Shown: piece after piece, positions 16,588 through 26,044 of the stretch
How positions within the stretch are numbered: position 1 is the first letter of the stretch
How the letters are laid out: every line of letters begins with the position of its first letter
Source of the DNA: CAYVDH01 sp964450355
GTDB taxonomy: Bacteria; Bacteroidota; Bacteroidia; NS11-12g; UBA955
Direction: 5' to 3'
Length of the DNA stretch: 64,000 nucleotides
Assembly (NCBI GenBank): GCA_964450355.1
Contig: CAYVDH010000001.1
Location: 1 to 64,000 of the forward strand
Notes under the pieces: model-generated
What the model saw: the letters and a program-made list of their open reading frames with translations, nothing else
What the model was told of the DNA's origin: nothing
The model's database searches: none
Program-made: the position numbers and the translations under genes

Positions 16588-18293
16588 TGTTTAATCACTT
16601 TCAACCAAACAGTTCTATTTTCACTCTCTATTTTCAGCATGTACACTCCAGATTTAATTTCTCTGAAATCAACAAAAGACTGATCCAAATCGGAATTTTG
16701 AATGATTAATTTTCCAGTGTTATCAACTATCGAATACGCATTGATACGAATGTTATCAAAATGCAATACATCAATGACAGGATTAGGATAGCTTTTTACC
16801 CAATTATTTTTCAATTGATTGACACTTGCTCCATTGCCATTAAAAGCTGTATCCATGAAAACAACGGTAACACTGTCACAATTGGTGCAAGATGTTGTTG
16901 GGTTAGTAAAACAATATTTATAGGTTTTAGTTACGGACCACATGCCCATAAAGTCAATATCATCTATGTATATTGTTCCATTGGCATTAATTTCATCACC
17001 ATACCATTTGCCATTTGAATTTCCTTGGTAATTGCTCATCAATGCAACTGAATCTTTATCATTAAAAATGGTATCTGGGGTTGTTAATGTCACTTGTGGC
17101 AAGCCATTGACAATGTATGTCAAAGTATCAGAAGTATTACATCCAGTAAAATAATCGTTAATGACTAGTTGATGAGTTCCTGTTTGACAAGCAGTATTGA
17201 ATTCTTTAAAGTTGGTAATGCAATTAGAATAAGTTAAATCTTGCCAAGCACTCATAAAAGGCCTTTTATTGTCCTTTTTATTTCTAACAGTGCTATCTAA
17301 CATGATTTTACCATCGTTTGCACAAAATTTATCCTTTGTTTGCTCGTATTCAGGCAAAGGAATGACAGTTAGAATTGAAGTATCACAACTTAAGCAACCT
17401 GTAAGCCCATCTTGAAAACAATATTGTATAATGTATTCCCCTTGTCTATTGGATTGATTTGCTGTTCCTGGATCAAACATCCATTTAAGTGGCACTACTG
17501 TGGTATCTTTATAAATTACCGAGTCGGGGTTTACTCCTGAATTGGTTGGAACTTTTAAACATTTAAAAGTAGAAATACCACCAATTCTAACTTGACTTAC
17601 TGGATGAATAACGCTGTTGTATAATTCGTAATCACCATTTAATTGGCAAATAACCGATTCTTGAGTAACCACAGTTGGTGCGGGATACAATCTGATGGTT
17701 GATTTTCCAGAATTTACACAACCATTGTCATCTGTATAACTAAAAAATATAGAATCTCTCAATCCGGTTTTAGGCACATGGTCGTTTGAGATATTTGAAG
17801 CAAAATCATAGTAAAACCAATTGGTTCCAGCAGGACCTCCAGTCACCCACCCTTTTTTATCCCAGTATTTTATTTTGTCTTTGTTGCCACCATTAGCTGT
17901 AACTACATCCAATATTCTTTTGCCAGAATTGTAACAATTAGCAGCCATAGAAAACCCACTGATTGTTGGCAAAGCGTGAGTTATTAACTCAAATGAATCA
18001 TAATCAGTATAGGTGATACTGTTTACTGTTTTGGTGACTTTAAGTTCATATAGTTTAGTTCCAATATTAGTAGATTTCATTTTCAAAAACTCATTGTTAG
18101 ATACCACTGAATTAGAGCTTAGGTCTTTCCACTGATATGTTCCAACATCACCTTGACTTAAACCTGTACCAGTTACCTTTATTGAATCGTTTAAACAATT
18201 TTCTTTATCAGCTCCAGCATTGGCAGTGACTTGAGCATGGATTATCATGTTAGAAATAAAAATAAAGAAGGAAAGTGTAATTAATTTTTTCAT
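16584..18293 (-). CDS. Secreted T9SS cargo protein with C-terminal type A sorting domain
   Basis: 569 residues with an N-terminal signal peptide (cleavage near IHAQ, 20). PKD/Ig-like modules rich in paired cysteines follow, including a C..NDSI.V.G opening and repeated YIVNGLPQ/DSILT strands. From about residue 495, SYPNPVIDVLHF and the following beta-sandwich with KSGVYMLKIES...VIKH form the type A sorting domain recognised by the type IX secretion system. The function of the exported part is unknown; it may be surface adhesion. Confidence 0.85.
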   Translation of the reverse strand: MKKLITLSFFIFISNMIIHAQVTANAGADKENCLNDSIKVTGTGLSQGDVGTYQWKDLSSNSVVSNNEFLKMKSTNIGTKLYELKVTKTVNSITYTDYDSFELITHALPTISGFSMAANCYNSGKRILDVVTANGGNKDKIKYWDKKGWVTGGPAGTNWFYYDFASNISNDHVPKTGLRDSIFFSYTDDNGCVNSGKSTIRLYPAPTVVTQESVICQLNGDYELYNSVIHPVSQVRIGGISTFKCLKVPTNSGVNPDSVIYKDTTVVPLKWMFDPGTANQSNRQGEYIIQYCFQDGLTGCLSCDTSILTVIPLPEYEQTKDKFCANDGKIMLDSTVRNKKDNKRPFMSAWQDLTYSNCITNFKEFNTACQTGTHQLVINDYFTGCNTSDTLTYIVNGLPQVTLTTPDTIFNDKDSVALMSNYQGNSNGKWYGDEINANGTIYIDDIDFMGMWSVTKTYKYCFTNPTTSCTNCDSVTVVFMDTAFNGNGASVNQLKNNWVKSYPNPVIDVLHFDNIRINAYSIVDNTGKLIIQNSDLDQSFVDFREIKSGVYMLKIESENRTVWLKVIKH

Positions 18294-18317
18294 AAGTGTA
18301 AGAATTTAAGGATACTT

Positions 18318-18348
18318 CAAATGTACTAAAAAAATATAAAAGTGTCAA
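18318..18348 (-). promoter_or_regulatory. Promoter of the T9SS gene
   Basis: TTG (18348-18346), 20 bp, TACATTTG (18325-18318), 24 nt before the ATG at 18293. Both boxes and the spacing agree with the Bacteroidota consensus. Confidence 0.6.
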
Positions 18349-18430
18349 ATTCAATCCATTCAAACTTATAAATGTTCAAAATTCCACCATAAGTGTATGA
18401 AATTGGGGAATAAGTGTTTTTGATTAAAAT

Positions 18431-18462
18431 AAAAAAAAAGACCGAAATTAAATCGGTCTTTT
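18431..18462 (-). terminator. Rho-independent terminator of mdh
   Basis: The inverted repeat AAGACCGA / TCGGTCTT with a short A/T loop is followed on the minus strand by nine T. It lies 26 bp after the mdh stop. Confidence 0.85.
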
Positions 18463-18487
18463 AATATTGAAAAATTGTTATCTAATC

Positions 18488-19423
18488 TTACATACTCATA
18501 GTACTCAACACCGCGTTCATGCTGCGAACAGCTTCTGCACTTTTGTTGAATGCTGCTTGCTCTGTTTCGTTTAGTTTGTAATCGATGATTTTCTCCCAAC
18601 CGTTTCTTCCAATCACTACAGGAACTCCTAAACAAATGTCTGATTGACCATATTCGCCATCTAATGCAACACAACAAGGCATTACTTTTTTCTCATCTCT
18701 AACTATGGCTTCTACCAATGCTGCTCCTGCTGCTCCTGGCGCATACCAAGCACTAGTGCCCAACAATCCTGTTAGTGTAGCACCTCCTACCATGGTATCT
18801 GCTGCTACTTTAGCCAATTGCTCATCATTTAAATAATGATTCACTGGCAATCCATTTACTGTCGCTAATCTGGTTAATGGAATCATAGTAGTATCACCAT
18901 GACCACCTATAACCACGGCATGCAAATCGTTTGTAGATGCACCAGTAGCTAATGACAAATAGCATTTAAAACGAGCGCTGTCTAATATTCCTCCCATTCC
19001 TATGATTCTGTTTTTAGGAATTCCACTTGATTTTAACGCCAAGTAAGTCATGGTATCCATTGGGTTACTGATTACAATGATGATGGCATTTGGAGAATGT
19101 TCTAATATATTTTGAGTAACACCTTTAACTATTCCTGCATTAATCCCAATCAACTCTTCGCGAGTCATTCCTGGCTTACGTGGTATTCCACTGGTAATTA
19201 CTACTACATCGCTGTTAGCGGTTTTAGAATAATCATTGGTACTTCCAGTAATTTTGGTATCAAACCCAAGTAAAGATGAAGTTTGAAACAAATCCAAAGC
19301 TTTACCTTCACTGATGCCTTCTTTGATGTCTAACAACACCAATTCTGAACACAATTCTTTGCGGGCAATGTTATCAGCACATGTTGCGCCTACTGCTCCG
19401 GCTCCTACTACTGTTATTTTCAT
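18488..19423 (-). CDS. mdh: Malate dehydrogenase (LDH-like type)
   Basis: NAD-dependent oxidation of malate to oxaloacetate in the TCA cycle. 311 residues: Rossmann motif VGAGAVGA (6-13), acidic Asp32 selecting NAD, active-site loop IPRKPGMTR with substrate arginines 82 and 88, SNPMD (119-123), and catalytic His175 in GGHGDTTM. The arginine at the loop position favours malate over lactate. Monocistronic, with its own promoter and terminator. Confidence 0.95.
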   Translation of the reverse strand: MKITVVGAGAVGATCADNIARKELCSELVLLDIKEGISEGKALDLFQTSSLLGFDTKITGSTNDYSKTANSDVVVITSGIPRKPGMTREELIGINAGIVKGVTQNILEHSPNAIIIVISNPMDTMTYLALKSSGIPKNRIIGMGGILDSARFKCYLSLATGASTNDLHAVVIGGHGDTTMIPLTRLATVNGLPVNHYLNDEQLAKVAADTMVGGATLTGLLGTSAWYAPGAAGAALVEAIVRDEKKVMPCCVALDGEYGQSDICLGVPVVIGRNGWEKIIDYKLNETEQAAFNKSAEAVRSMNAVLSTMSM

Positions 19424-19455
19424 TTTATTTGATATTTGGTTTTAAAAAATTTATG

Positions 19456-19463
19456 CAAAAATA
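19456..19463 (-). promoter_or_regulatory. -7 element for mdh
   Basis: TATTTTTGC, 32 nt before the mdh ATG. No convincing TTG box at 17-23 bp. Confidence 0.45.
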
Positions 19464-19515
19464 GAATAAGTATTGTTAATTATTCATGAAGAATTTAAGG
19501 AGTTATAAACTAATT

Positions 19516-20709
19516 TTACTCCGTTTCTATGGCATGAATACCCGGCAATAGTTTACCTTCAAAATATTCTAACAAAGCACCTCCTCCTGTAGAGACATAA
19601 CTCACCTTATCCGCATATCCAAATTGATGTATCGCTGCGGCACTGTCTCCACCTCCAATTAAACTAAATCCTCCATTCAGTGAAACAGAAGCTACTGACT
19701 CTGCCACCGCTTTGGTTCCTTCAGAAAAATTAGCCATCTCAAACACCCCCATTGGTCCATTCCACAACACCGTTTTAGAAGATTTTATCACTTGACAAAA
19801 CTCTTCTATAGCTTTAGGTCCAATATCTAAGCCCATGTACCCTTCACTTATCGTCTGGTTGTTTTCAATTTTGGTATTGGCATTGTTGTCAAATTTATCT
19901 GCGACTTTAGAATCAATAGGCAACAACAATTTTACATTTTTAGATTTCGCTTTTTCTATCAACTCAAGCGTCAAAGGCATTCTATCGTCTTCGCAAAGTG
20001 AATTTCCAATGCTGCCACCCATGGCTTTAGCAAATGTGTATGCCATTCCTCCTCCAACAATGATGTTATCCGCAATGTTCATCAAATTTTCTATGATCAA
20101 CAATTTATCGCTTACTTTAGCTCCTCCTACAATGGCTGTAAATGGGCGCTGAGGCTGATCTAATACTTTTTTGGCATTTAAAATTTCATTTGCCATCACA
20201 TAGCCAAAACATTTTTTCCCTTTAAAATATTGAGCGATAACCGCTGTAGAGGCATGTGCTCTGTGTGCAGTTCCAAATGCATCGTTCACATAAAAACTAC
20301 CCATTTTACTCAGTTTTTCAGCAAATTCTACATTCCCTTTTTCTTCGTCTTTATAAAATCTCAAATTTTCTAATAATAAAATCTCCCCTGGTTTCAACTC
20401 GTTAGCCAACTGATAAGCCGTTTCACCTATACAATCATCAGCAAAATACACATTGGCTTGACTCAATTCTTTCAACCTTTCTACCACGTGTTTTAATGAA
20501 TATTTTTCAGCAGGACCTTCCTTAGGCCTGCCCAAATGACTCATTAAAATGCAACTGCCGCCATCTGATAGTATTTTTTTAATACTAGGTATAGTGGCAG
20601 CTATACGTGAATCATCAGTGATATTAAACTCCGAATTTAATGGCACATTAAAATCGACACGCATTAATACTTTTTCATTGTTAAAATTAAATTGATCTAT
20701 TGTTAGCAT
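19516..20709 (-). CDS. pgk: Phosphoglycerate kinase
   Basis: Glycolytic enzyme interconverting 1,3-bisphosphoglycerate and 3-phosphoglycerate with ADP/ATP. About 397 residues. It has [10 protein letters not shown] (substrate-binding N-terminal motif), SHLGRP, the LLENLRF segment, GGAKVSDK, and the C-terminal GGGDSAAAI nucleotide loop. The frame extends upstream to 20754, but the ATG at 20709 (MLTIDQF) matches the family and sits 22 nt downstream of a good promoter. Confidence 0.95.
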   Translation of the reverse strand: MLTIDQFNFNNEKVLMRVDFNVPLNSEFNITDDSRIAATIPSIKKILSDGGSCILMSHLGRPKEGPAEKYSLKHVVERLKELSQANVYFADDCIGETAYQLANELKPGEILLLENLRFYKDEEKGNVEFAEKLSKMGSFYVNDAFGTAHRAHASTAVIAQYFKGKKCFGYVMANEILNAKKVLDQPQRPFTAIVGGAKVSDKLLIIENLMNIADNIIVGGGMAYTFAKAMGGSIGNSLCEDDRMPLTLELIEKAKSKNVKLLLPIDSKVADKFDNNANTKIENNQTISEGYMGLDIGPKAIEEFCQVIKSSKTVLWNGPMGVFEMANFSEGTKAVAESVASVSLNGGFSLIGGGDSAAAIHQFGYADKVSYVSTGGGALLEYFEGKLLPGIHAIETE

Positions 20710-20731
20710 TGAATTATTTTTTTTGAGTTGG

Positions 20732-20762
20732 CAAAGGTAATTTATCAAATTCACAATATCAA
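20732..20762 (-). promoter_or_regulatory. Promoter of pgk
   Basis: TTG (20762-20760), 20 bp, TACCTTTGC (20739-20731), 22 nt from the chosen ATG. It supports the start at 20709, because the longer reading would begin upstream of the -7 box. Confidence 0.6.
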
Positions 20763-20794
20763 AAAGCCAATTTATTTCTCTGTAAATTGGAGAG

Positions 20795-22057
20795 CTAAAA
20801 AAGGTAAAAATCCTTTTTCATGTTGCCAATTATTTTTGTCGGGATAGCCAAATCTTGAGCTTTTTGTTCCCAAAATTCAACAGATGAAAGCAGTTGTTCG
20901 ATGATGGAACTTGGGTTTTTAATGGTGTATTTTTTAGCTAAAACAAGCACATCTTCTTTTGAAATGTTTTGTCTTTTTCCATTGATAGACAAAGCTCTCG
21001 ACACTTTTTTATAATTCAGCAACGGATTCAACGAAAATGTCAAATCATACGCTGGAGCTAAACTCCATTGATCCGTTAATTCGTTGTAAATAAACGAATG
21101 ATTCTTGAGATGATCATCGGCATTTGCATACACCAAATTAAAAACCATTCGTTTAAACAATTCTTCAATTTGTTTGTGTGGAATTTTTAAAAACAAGGCT
21201 AAATCAAATAGATTTTCATAAGAAGATACTTCAGGATTTTTAAAATCCCAACCTGTTAAACCCGAAGCGGTCAGCACGTGATTCTTTTTCCCATTTTGTC
21301 TATCAAACCTCATTGTAGCAAAGTGTTTGCCGTCTATCAACTTTGACTCCATCATTGAAACTCCAAGCTCCTTAGCCAATAAATAATAACTGTATTCAAT
21401 CAATTCTTTGTTGTAGGGCAATTCTTCGTCTAAGTGTAATTTCACTAAATAATGATTGTATTTATCGGAAAATTCCAAATCGCCAGGAATGATTTTTCCT
21501 GATTTTTTATTTTCCGAAATCACTATTTTGGGGTGGGCGCCCCCAGCTGAACTTCCAATTTTAAATACATTAATCAAGGATTCTGTATCCAAATGCTCGG
21601 CTTGAGTGTTTTGTTTTACATCCATTACTTGTTTCAACACGTCTATAATTTCATTCAAATCAATGGAGGTATGCCTAGGAATGTGCTTAACGGGAGTGTA
21701 TTCCAAAGCCCCCATTCCTCTGTTAGCCACATACGCAAGTTGTTCAAGCACACTGATGGATTTACTGCCTTTCCCGTTTGCATCTAACCACGATTTAAAC
21801 ACCAAATTGCCAAACATATCGGGCAAGGAATCTGCTATCATAGGAGGCAACCCTTTGAAAGTATCAGAATTGAATTGACTAAACACTTGGGTGTGTTCTA
21901 TGCGTTTAAAAACAAGTGGGAACAAGTGTTCATACATGCCTGTTTTTAAAAAAACAGGATTGAACTGAAAATACGACTTGTTTTTGTTTTCATCAAAGCC
22001 AAGTTTTCCAATTTCAATTCCAAAACAATGCACTTGCACAAGTTCATTTTTAGCCAT
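20795..22057 (-). CDS. hipA: HipA-family serine/threonine kinase toxin
   Basis: 420 residues, full length for the family. The N-terminal part contains [12 protein letters not shown] (69-80) and the [17 protein letters not shown] segment (104-120). The kinase core has [14 protein letters not shown] (Gly-rich loop, 165-178) and the catalytic loop NADDHLKNH (312-320; Asp314 as general base). The metal-binding motif AYDLT (Asp338) follows. E. coli HipA phosphorylates GltX and induces persistence; the target here is not known. The ATG at 22057 follows the hipB stop by 2 bp. All catalytic residues appear intact. Confidence 0.9.
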   Translation of the reverse strand: MAKNELVQVHCFGIEIGKLGFDENKNKSYFQFNPVFLKTGMYEHLFPLVFKRIEHTQVFSQFNSDTFKGLPPMIADSLPDMFGNLVFKSWLDANGKGSKSISVLEQLAYVANRGMGALEYTPVKHIPRHTSIDLNEIIDVLKQVMDVKQNTQAEHLDTESLINVFKIGSSAGGAHPKIVISENKKSGKIIPGDLEFSDKYNHYLVKLHLDEELPYNKELIEYSYYLLAKELGVSMMESKLIDGKHFATMRFDRQNGKKNHVLTASGLTGWDFKNPEVSSYENLFDLALFLKIPHKQIEELFKRMVFNLVYANADDHLKNHSFIYNELTDQWSLAPAYDLTFSLNPLLNYKKVSRALSINGKRQNISKEDVLVLAKKYTIKNPSSIIEQLLSSVEFWEQKAQDLAIPTKIIGNMKKDFYLF

Positions 22058-22059
22058 AA

Positions 22060-22326
22060 TCAATACAATGATTTTATGCTGTTGTTATCTATTTCATCGT
22101 TGATAAGGGTCATCAATTTGTCTAACAAATCAAAATGTTGCATCACCTTAAACCAAGTATCAATTGTTACATTGTTAGCTGATTCCAAGTTCTGAATGGT
22201 GATCCTTGACATGCCTAAATTATCCGCCAATTCATTTTGAGTCAATCCATTTTTTTTGCGAAGCTCCTTACACAATAGAGCTAACTTAAGCTTAAGTTCT
22301 TCAATTGTAGTAGAATTTAACAACAT
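22060..22326 (-). CDS. hipB: HipB-like XRE-family antitoxin/repressor
   Basis: 88 residues. The helix-turn-helix GLTQNELADNLGMSRITIQNLES (about 26-48) is of the Cro/CI type. It presumably neutralises HipA and represses the operon. The promoter region carries repeated half-palindromes centred on ATGCAAAT-like words. One of them contains the -7 element itself, consistent with autorepression. Confidence 0.85.
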   Translation of the reverse strand: MLLNSTTIEELKLKLALLCKELRKKNGLTQNELADNLGMSRITIQNLESANNVTIDTWFKVMQHFDLLDKLMTLINDEIDNNSIKSLY

Positions 22327-22333
22327 AAATACA

Positions 22334-22353
22334 TATTTTAATATGCAAATATA
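22334..22353 (-). promoter_or_regulatory. hipBA proximal operator overlapping the -7 element
   Basis: A 20-bp sequence repeated exactly at 22418-22437. On the minus strand it begins with TATATTTGC, a perfect -7 element located 19 nt before the hipB ATG. Repressor binding here would block transcription. Confidence 0.55.
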
Positions 22354-22363
22354 CTAATAATAA

Positions 22364-22381
22364 TTAATAATGCATATTATT
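22364..22381. promoter_or_regulatory. hipBA operator-like palindrome
   Basis: ATAATGCATATTATT is a near-palindrome sharing the ATGCA core with the flanking 20-bp repeats, placed between them. It may be a further HipB site. Confidence 0.35.
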
Positions 22382-22417
22382 TTATTTAATATAGATTGAT
22401 ATAATTTATTTTATGAT

Positions 22418-22437
22418 TATTTTAATATGCAAATATA
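22418..22437 (-). promoter_or_regulatory. hipBA distal operator (exact 20-bp repeat)
   Basis: Identical to 22334-22353, 84 bp upstream. It also contains TATATTTG, so it could be a second promoter or a cooperative repressor site. A related word, TATTATGCAATAAT, follows at 22464-22477. Confidence 0.45.
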
Positions 22438-22605
22438 AAATTATTTGGCATTTATAAATATTTTATTATGCAATAATTGAAAAATAATAAAACAATAAAA
22501 CAATCTTTATTGGAAAACAAATACTTCATTAGTCCATCAAAAATCAAGCACCAAACCTGTATAACTCTATAAATAAAATTATTCGTTCAATACAACTCAA
22601 TTCCT

Positions 22606-22613
22606 TATTTTCG
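22606..22613 (+). promoter_or_regulatory. Possible -7 element of the polyprenyl synthase gene
   Basis: TATTTTCGC differs from TAnnTTTG at one base and ends 12 nt before the TTG start codon. A similar TATCTTCG precedes the TPR lipoprotein near 56272. Confidence 0.3.
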
Positions 22614-22625
22614 CAAACTAATATT

Positions 22626-23600
22626 TTGTCCACTTCAATTGATACTATAAAACTCCCTATTGACAATGAATTAAAATTGTTTGAATTGGCGTTCAGCAAA
22701 AGCATGAAAACCCATGTACCATTGCTCAACACCATTATGCACTACATAGTAAAAAGAAAAGGAAAACAAATTAGACCTATGTTTGTGTTGTTTTGCGCTA
22801 AATTGCATGGTGAAATCAACGAAAGAACATACAGAGGAGCCAGCTTGATTGAATTGCTACATACAGCCACCCTTGTTCATGATGACGTGGTAGATGGCAG
22901 CGACAAGAGAAGAGGATTTTTCAGTATTAATGCCCTTTGGAAAAACAAAATTGCTGTGTTGGTAGGAGATTTCTTACTAGCCAAGGGCTTGTTACTCTCC
23001 GTTGACAACAACGATTTCGACTTGCTTAAAATCGTCAGCGAAAGCGTAAAATTGATGAGCGAAGGAGAACTTCTTCAACTTGAAAAAGCCCGCAGATTGG
23101 ATATCACAGAAGAGGTATATTACGATATCATCACTAAAAAAACTGCTTCATTGATTGCTAGTTGTTGCGCAATTGGATCAGCAGCAGCTAATGCCAGTGT
23201 CGAAACCATTGAGAAAATGAGACTTTTTGGCGAATACAGTGGCATAGCTTTTCAAATAAAAGACGACCTTTTTGATTATGGAGACAACTCCACAGGCAAA
23301 CCAACTGGCATCGATATCAAAGAAAAGAAAATGACACTTCCTTTGATTTTTGCACTGAATCAAGCTACCAAACCTGAAAGAAAACACATCATTTATCTAG
23401 TAAAAAACAAAAGCCACAAAAAAGAAACGGCTAAAGAAGTGATACAATTTGTATTGAATAAGGGAGGATTTGACTATGCCAACAAACAAATGGAGCTATA
23501 CCGCAACAAAGCCAGAACTATATTGAACGAAATGCCTGATAACGAGGCAAGAAATAGCTTAAATCAATTGTTAGATTTTGTAATAGAAAGAAAAAAATAA
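22626..23600 (+). CDS. Polyprenyl diphosphate synthase family protein
   Basis: 324 residues. All-trans prenyl chain elongation from IPP and allylic diphosphate. First aspartate-rich motif in LVHDDVVDGSDKRRG (about 83-97), second in FQIKDDLFDYG (about 213-223), and KGKQIRP for substrate binding. It probably makes the quinone side chain or undecaprenyl-like precursors; chain length cannot be judged. The start codon is TTG at 22626. The N-terminus PIDNELKLFELAFSKSMKT is conserved in the family, so the first ATG (residue 27) would be too late. Confidence 0.9.
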   Translation: MSTSIDTIKLPIDNELKLFELAFSKSMKTHVPLLNTIMHYIVKRKGKQIRPMFVLFCAKLHGEINERTYRGASLIELLHTATLVHDDVVDGSDKRRGFFSINALWKNKIAVLVGDFLLAKGLLLSVDNNDFDLLKIVSESVKLMSEGELLQLEKARRLDITEEVYYDIITKKTASLIASCCAIGSAAANASVETIEKMRLFGEYSGIAFQIKDDLFDYGDNSTGKPTGIDIKEKKMTLPLIFALNQATKPERKHIIYLVKNKSHKKETAKEVIQFVLNKGGFDYANKQMELYRNKARTILNEMPDNEARNSLNQLLDFVIERKK

Positions 23601-24817
23601 TGAGTGTCAGTTCGTTTATTGCCCAAAAATTAGCTTTAAGTAAAAACAAAACCTTCACTTCATTAATTATACGCTTGGCTTGGATAGGTGTGGCCCTTAG
23701 CGTTTCTGTCATGATTATTGCTGTATCGGTAGTGATTGGATACAAAAAACAAATATCCGAAAAAGTCATTGGTTTTAATGGCCACCTCGAAATACACTCA
23801 ACCGGTTCAACTGGCAACTTTGATTACACTTTGTTTACGGATTCTACTCCATTAGTGAACGATTTAAAAAAAATTAAAGATTTGGGCGAAATTCAACCCA
23901 TCATTGCTAAACCAGGGATTTTGAAATCTGACGAGGAAGTGGAAGGGATTATTTTCAAAGGAGTATCTGCAAATTATAATTTTAATTTTTTTAACAAAAA
24001 CTTAATTAAAGGCAAATGCCCTAACACCTCTGACAGCACTAGAAAGAGAGAAATCATGGTTTCGCAATTGTTGGCAAAAAAGCTTAAGCTAGATACTGGA
24101 CAAAAAGTTAAAATATTTTTCATTAATGAGCCTGTCAGAGTAATTCCATGTAAAATTACTGGAATATACGAAACGGGCCTTGAAGAAAGTGACCAAGTAA
24201 TGGTTATAGGAAGCCTTAAGGAAATGCAAAGAATATTTGCAAATAAAAACCAAAAAATCACTCACTATGAAATCACCACTTCAAACACCAAAAACTTAGC
24301 ACAATTTACAGATTTAGTACATAAAAAAATACCCCTTGAATTAGCCGCTCAAAACATGATTCAACTCAATCCTCAAATTTTTGACTGGCTTGGCTACCTT
24401 GATCAAAACATTTCCATCATATTGACTTTAATGATTGTTGTTGCCTGCATCAACATGATGACAGCCCTGCTTGTACTTATCATCGAACGCACCAACATGA
24501 TTGGAGTTCTAAAAGCTGTTGGTTCCACTAACAAACTCATTAGAAAAATATTTTTAAATCATGCCTTTTATATATTATTGATTGGATTAATTTTAGGTAA
24601 CATTTTAGGCCTTTCCATTAGCCTCATTCAACAACACTACCACGTCATCAAACTACCTCAAGAAACTTATTATTTATCATACGTTCCAATCCATATCAAT
24701 TGGTTCTTTGTTTTATTAATCAACATCGGAACAGTTTCCATTTGCATGATTTCCTTGCTTATTCCTTCGAGAATGATAAGCAATATCCACCCAGTAAAAG
24801 CCATTAAATTCAACTAA
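23600..24817 (+). CDS. FtsX/LolE-type ABC transporter permease
   Basis: 405 residues. A hydrophobic segment near the N-terminus (about 26-48) is followed by a large periplasmic domain (about 50-265) and three C-terminal membrane helices (about 275-300, 318-345, 370-395). This is the MacB/FtsX arrangement of the lipoprotein-releasing LolC/E group. No ATPase gene is adjacent, so its partner must be elsewhere. The start overlaps the prenyl synthase stop (TAATGA), indicating coupled translation. Confidence 0.85.
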   Translation: MSVSSFIAQKLALSKNKTFTSLIIRLAWIGVALSVSVMIIAVSVVIGYKKQISEKVIGFNGHLEIHSTGSTGNFDYTLFTDSTPLVNDLKKIKDLGEIQPIIAKPGILKSDEEVEGIIFKGVSANYNFNFFNKNLIKGKCPNTSDSTRKREIMVSQLLAKKLKLDTGQKVKIFFINEPVRVIPCKITGIYETGLEESDQVMVIGSLKEMQRIFANKNQKITHYEITTSNTKNLAQFTDLVHKKIPLELAAQNMIQLNPQIFDWLGYLDQNISIILTLMIVVACINMMTALLVLIIERTNMIGVLKAVGSTNKLIRKIFLNHAFYILLIGLILGNILGLSISLIQQHYHVIKLPQETYYLSYVPIHINWFFVLLINIGTVSICMISLLIPSRMISNIHPVKAIKFN

Positions 24818-25357
24818 ATGAACTACCCATTTACTCTTAAAATATCTTCTGTTACCAATCTGTCTGACGCCAGATATGCTGCTGGTGCTTGGGCTAACTA
24901 CCTTGGTTTTTGTTGTGACCCCAGCAACACAAACTACATTGACCCCAATAAAATGAAAGAAATTAAGGCTTGGGTCAATGGCCCTGAAATTGTTTTGGAA
25001 TTCAACAAGCAACCCCTTGAATGGATCAGTGATTTTTGCCATGAAATAAAACCAAATGCCATTCAAATACCACTTGAATTTTACAACCCTCAACTCATAG
25101 AATTACAATTAAAAATCATCCTTGAAGTCAGTTCGATAAGTACCATCCCAGTAGGCATTACTGAGTTGATTACCTCAGACAGTGACATTGCAAAACATTA
25201 CACAAATTCAGGATACACTGTCATGTATCAAATAGAAAACCTAAATGAAGACATCAAGGATTACAATGGAATAGCCTTGTTAGGTTTAATGGAAGACAAA
25301 CCTGGAACCAGAGACCACAGCAATTGGACAGCTTTTTTAGAACCTTATATGAATTGA
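24818..25357 (+). CDS. Degenerate TrpF-like (phosphoribosylanthranilate isomerase) barrel protein
   Basis: 179 residues, against about 200 for TrpF. The N-terminus KISSVTNLSDARYAAGAWAN aligns with the TrpF start KICGITNLEDA, but the catalytic Cys is Ser. The end GLMEDKPGTRDHSNW aligns with the phosphate-binding and C-terminal PGKKDHD region. The middle is shortened, and no LLDT-like segment with the catalytic Asp is visible. Trp biosynthesis genes are absent nearby. It follows the FtsX-type permease without a gap (1 bp). It is likely non-catalytic or repurposed, which is inference. Confidence 0.7.
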   Translation: MNYPFTLKISSVTNLSDARYAAGAWANYLGFCCDPSNTNYIDPNKMKEIKAWVNGPEIVLEFNKQPLEWISDFCHEIKPNAIQIPLEFYNPQLIELQLKIILEVSSISTIPVGITELITSDSDIAKHYTNSGYTVMYQIENLNEDIKDYNGIALLGLMEDKPGTRDHSNWTAFLEPYMN

Positions 25358-25989
25358 AATTGCAAGTATTTAATGGTTATTCCTTGCTCTCTCCACATCC
25401 TTTCATAATACGTTTTAATTTTTAATTCATCGGGCATCGGGTCTAAATCATCAATATTCATTACTACTTGTGTTATTTGTATGTTTTTGTCTTTGATGTT
25501 TTGAAGTGAGTAATTGAATAAAAAATCACTGTCTGTTTTCAAATTAATTTTCTTTTCAACACCTAAAATCGTTTTGTATTTATCTAAGTATTTATCGCTA
25601 GTAAGCCTTTGTTTCTCTCTGGGTTTTTGAGGTTGTGGATCGGGGAAAGTAATCCAAATTTCCTCCACTTCTCCATACTCAAAATAATCAGTTAAAAAAT
25701 CAATTTGAATCCTTAAAAAGGCAACATTTGACCTGTTTGATTCTATGGCTGTTTTAGCCCCCAACCACATTCTTGAAGTTTTAACATCTATGCCTATAAA
25801 ATTTTTATCAGGATACAATTCAGCTAATCCTAGGGTGTATTCACCTCTGCCACACGCCAGCTCTAAAACAATGGGATGATTGTTTTTAAACACCTCACTT
25901 TTCCATTTTCCTTTTAACTGGTTTCTAGCATCGAAAGTATTAGTAAAATTTTGATATTCGTTGAATTTTTTTAATTTGTTTTTTGGCAT
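25345..25989 (-). CDS. trmB: tRNA (guanine-N7-)-methyltransferase
   Basis: SAM-dependent methylation of G46 in tRNA. 214 residues from the ATG at 25989. It has LELACGRGEYTLGLA (SAM motif I), FIGIDVKTSRMWLGAK, the family motif ITFPDPQPQKPREKQRLTS, and a C-terminal YERMWREQG. The frame extends to 26016, but the ATG at 25989 lies 11 nt after a TACCTTTG element and starts at the basic N-terminus typical of TrmB. It overlaps the convergent TrpF-like gene by 13 bp. Confidence 0.92.
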   Translation of the reverse strand: MPKNKLKKFNEYQNFTNTFDARNQLKGKWKSEVFKNNHPIVLELACGRGEYTLGLAELYPDKNFIGIDVKTSRMWLGAKTAIESNRSNVAFLRIQIDFLTDYFEYGEVEEIWITFPDPQPQKPREKQRLTSDKYLDKYKTILGVEKKINLKTDSDFLFNYSLQNIKDKNIQITQVVMNIDDLDPMPDELKIKTYYERMWREQGITIKYLQFQFI

Positions 25990-26000
25990 GTATTCAGCAG

Positions 26001-26008
26001 CAAAGGTA
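26001..26008 (-). promoter_or_regulatory. -7 element for trmB
   Basis: TACCTTTGC, 11 nt before the trmB ATG. It excludes the longer start. Confidence 0.5.
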
Positions 26009-26044
26009 ATTAACAACTACTCATTTTTAAAATTGAAATAAAAA

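Noticed and set aside
18366..18677. Open frame of 103 codons on the minus strand overlapping the mdh 3' end
   Set aside because: It runs in another frame through mdh and then through its terminator; it contains no family-like sequence.
20795..22326. hipBA as part of a larger defence island
   Set aside because: Neighbours are pgk and a prenyl synthase; no restriction, Abi, CBASS or other defence genes were seen.
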